In this document: piece after piece, positions 5,533-6,347 of the stretch
How positions within the stretch are numbered: the first letter of the stretch is position 1
Layout: every line of letters begins with the position of its first letter
Assembly: GCA_018609785.1 (NCBI GenBank)
Contig: JAHEOE010000013.1
Location: forward strand, 1-6,347
Direction: 5' to 3'
DNA length: 6,347 nucleotides
Origin: Minisyncoccota bacterium
Lineage (GTDB): Bacteria; Patescibacteriota; Minisyncoccia; SW-4-49-11
Program-made: the position numbers and the translations under genes
The notes under the pieces: model-generated
Told to the model about the DNA's origin: nothing
Seen by the model: the letters and a program-made list of their open reading frames with translations, nothing else
Database searches by the model: none

Positions 5533-6072
5533 TTAGCGGGCTTTCAGCCTTTCATCGTTTATCATTACGTTGTAAGATTCTTCCAACCAAGGAAGTAATT
5601 CATTCCTTTTTTGAGAAGAATCCATATTATACACATAGCACGCAGAGTGTATTACAAGCCGCAATGCCTCCCAGGGAGTTATGGTATCCCATAGCTCTGT
5701 GGGGATACGATCTACCGGACTGTTAGCAATCTTATGAGAAAAAAGAGGGTTATATTCGTAGTTCATATTCTTCGGAACTTTCTTCGCAACTTCATTAAGA
5801 TAAAACTGTCCCGAAAATGCCAGACCTTCCGACAAGCTATAGAAGTCTACAGGAATTTCCAAACCACGTATCCATAGTTTCATCTTTTCTCGTACGATAA
5901 TACACGCATTTTCTGTAGTATTTATCTCTGAAGACTGAAGCCGTCCTTGAAATAGGTCAGACGCATGTTCCGGATTTATTAAAATACTAATAAACCCGTA
6001 CTCACCTTCATTTTCAATGACTTGTTTAATATCAACATTAGATATGTATACTTTTTCTTTCTCTTCAATCAT
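5533..6072 (-). CDS. Hypothetical 179-aa protein of unknown function
   Basis: I do not recognise a family. The ATG at 6072 follows CGGAGGT with about 7 nt spacing, the best ribosome binding site in the window, so start and expression are well supported. No signal peptide or clear membrane helix is seen, so the protein is probably cytoplasmic. The N-terminal part (about 7-100) looks alpha/beta: VYISNVDIKQVIE, GFISILINPEH, and later ACIIVREKMKLWIRG and FSGQFYLNEVAKKV. The C-terminal part is richer in helix and aromatics (TELWDTITPWEALRLVIHSA, then LLPWLEESYNVM). It is a single-gene unit with its own consensus-like promoter and a strong terminator, upstream of hsdR on the same strand. AT-rich codon use resembles the other small genes rather than hsdM. 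It could be island cargo, an immunity-type protein or a host gene; none can be preferred. Confidence 0.8.
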   Translation of the reverse strand: MIEEKEKVYISNVDIKQVIENEGEYGFISILINPEHASDLFQGRLQSSEINTTENACIIVREKMKLWIRGLEIPVDFYSLSEGLAFSGQFYLNEVAKKVPKNMNYEYNPLFSHKIANSPVDRIPTELWDTITPWEALRLVIHSACYVYNMDSSQKRNELLPWLEESYNVMINDERLKAR

Positions 6073-6099
6073 TTTAAAACCTCCGATACAGCCTTTATA

Positions 6100-6129
6100 G
6101 ATATATCAAACAATACTCAATTTTGTCAA
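6100..6129 (-). promoter_or_regulatory. Sigma-70 type promoter of the 179-aa gene
   Basis: The minus strand has a perfect -35 TTGACA (6129-6124). The -10 is either ATATAT (6106-6101) at 17 bp or TATATC (6105-6100) at 18 bp. The predicted start is near 6094, leaving a leader of about 20 nt that carries the GGAGG. The -35 begins two bases after the U tract of the preceding terminator. Confidence 0.7.
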
Positions 6130-6130
6130 T

Positions 6131-6158
6131 AAAAAACCCCATCCAAATAAGGATGGGG
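6131..6158 (-). terminator. Intrinsic terminator for a minus-strand transcript from the right
   Basis: CCCCATCC (6137-6144) pairs with GGATGGGG (6151-6158) around a 6-nt AAATAA loop. Six plus-strand As (6131-6136) give the U tract of the minus-strand RNA. It implies a minus-strand transcript entering from beyond the right edge; the gene concerned is not identifiable here. A minus-strand frame is open from the right edge to a TGA near 6229 (about 41 codons), with no recognisable motif. Confidence 0.8.
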
Positions 6159-6184
6159 GAAAGAGATTATTGGAACATTAACTT

Positions 6185-6205
6185 TGGCACGCAAAATGGC
6201 ACACA
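6185..6205. repeat. Short direct repeat TGGCAC-G/A-CA
   Basis: TGGCACGCA (6185-6193) and TGGCACACA (6197-6205) match at 8 of 9 positions with a 12-bp period. They lie inside a 6-bp inverted repeat, ATTAAC (6177-6182) and GTTAAT (6213-6218). They could be a protein-binding or attachment-type site. There is no integrase in the window to support the latter. Confidence 0.35.
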
Positions 6206-6278
6206 GGCCTCTGTTAATTTATCACATATGTTCAATGACGCAAAACCATCGTTTCACCACCGTCTTTTCTGCATACAT

Positions 6279-6307
6279 TTGCGTAAAATCTATGAATTTA
6301 CTATAAT
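6279..6307 (+). promoter_or_regulatory. Probable plus-strand sigma-70 promoter at the right edge
   Basis: TTGCGT (6279-6284) and a perfect TATAAT (6302-6307) are exactly 17 bp apart. Transcription would start near 6314. An AGGA (6325-6328) follows, then possible start codons ATG-GTG-GTG (6333-6341), so a plus-strand gene may begin here and run out of the window. Only five codons are visible, so no product can be called. If real, this is the only plus-strand gene near the locus. Confidence 0.5.
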
Positions 6308-6347
6308 GTGTATGTTTAATCGTTAGGATGGAATGGTGGTGACTATA

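Noticed and set aside
6123..6326. 67-codon plus-strand frame containing FGTQNGTQ, which faintly resembles the tails of some phage integrases
   Set aside because: It starts inside the terminator hairpin, has no SD, and shows no integrase catalytic residues; the motif comes from the short direct repeat.
1..6347. CRISPR array, tRNA, rRNA or transposase/insertion sequence
   Set aside because: No regularly spaced repeat series, no tRNA- or rRNA-like sequence and no transposase motif was found on either strand.

Overview
The window looks like a bacterial chromosome or genomic island in which almost every supported gene lies on the minus strand. The two large genes, hsdR (2977-5358) and hsdM (277-1701), are the restriction/translocation and methyltransferase subunits of a type I restriction-modification (R-M) system, of the short-HsdR kind related to EcoAI/EcoEI. 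No specificity subunit (hsdS) is visible. The host cannot be named. Consensus-like sigma-70 promoters, intrinsic terminators with A/T tracts and a good GGAGG ribosome binding site before the gene at 6072 suggest a low-GC bacterium, perhaps a Bacillota member. This is inference.

In transcription order, right to left: a short AT-rich region (6159-6347) with a probable plus-strand promoter near the edge; a minus-strand terminator (6131-6158) abutting the promoter of a 179-aa protein of unknown function (5533-6072), which has its own strong terminator (5408-5436); hsdR; a YbjQ/UPF0145 gene (2556-2885) followed after one base by a 49-aa single-pass membrane protein gene (2405-2554); a 99-aa unknown protein (1912-2211) with its own promoter, a possible operator and a terminator (1874-1901); hsdM; and the start of a helix-turn-helix (HTH) protein gene (1-211) that leaves the window and has a palindromic candidate operator in front of it.

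HsdR and HsdM would act together: HsdM methylates a site chosen by HsdS, and HsdR cuts unmodified DNA after ATP-driven translocation. Here R and M are separated by about 1.3 kb carrying AT-rich small genes, in what look like separate transcription units. Sampled 60-base blocks are about 60-67% G+C in hsdM and the 3' half of hsdR, but about 37-42% in the small genes. This fits a mosaic island where R-M genes and cargo have different histories. Whether the small genes assist or regulate the R-M system cannot be told from the sequence.
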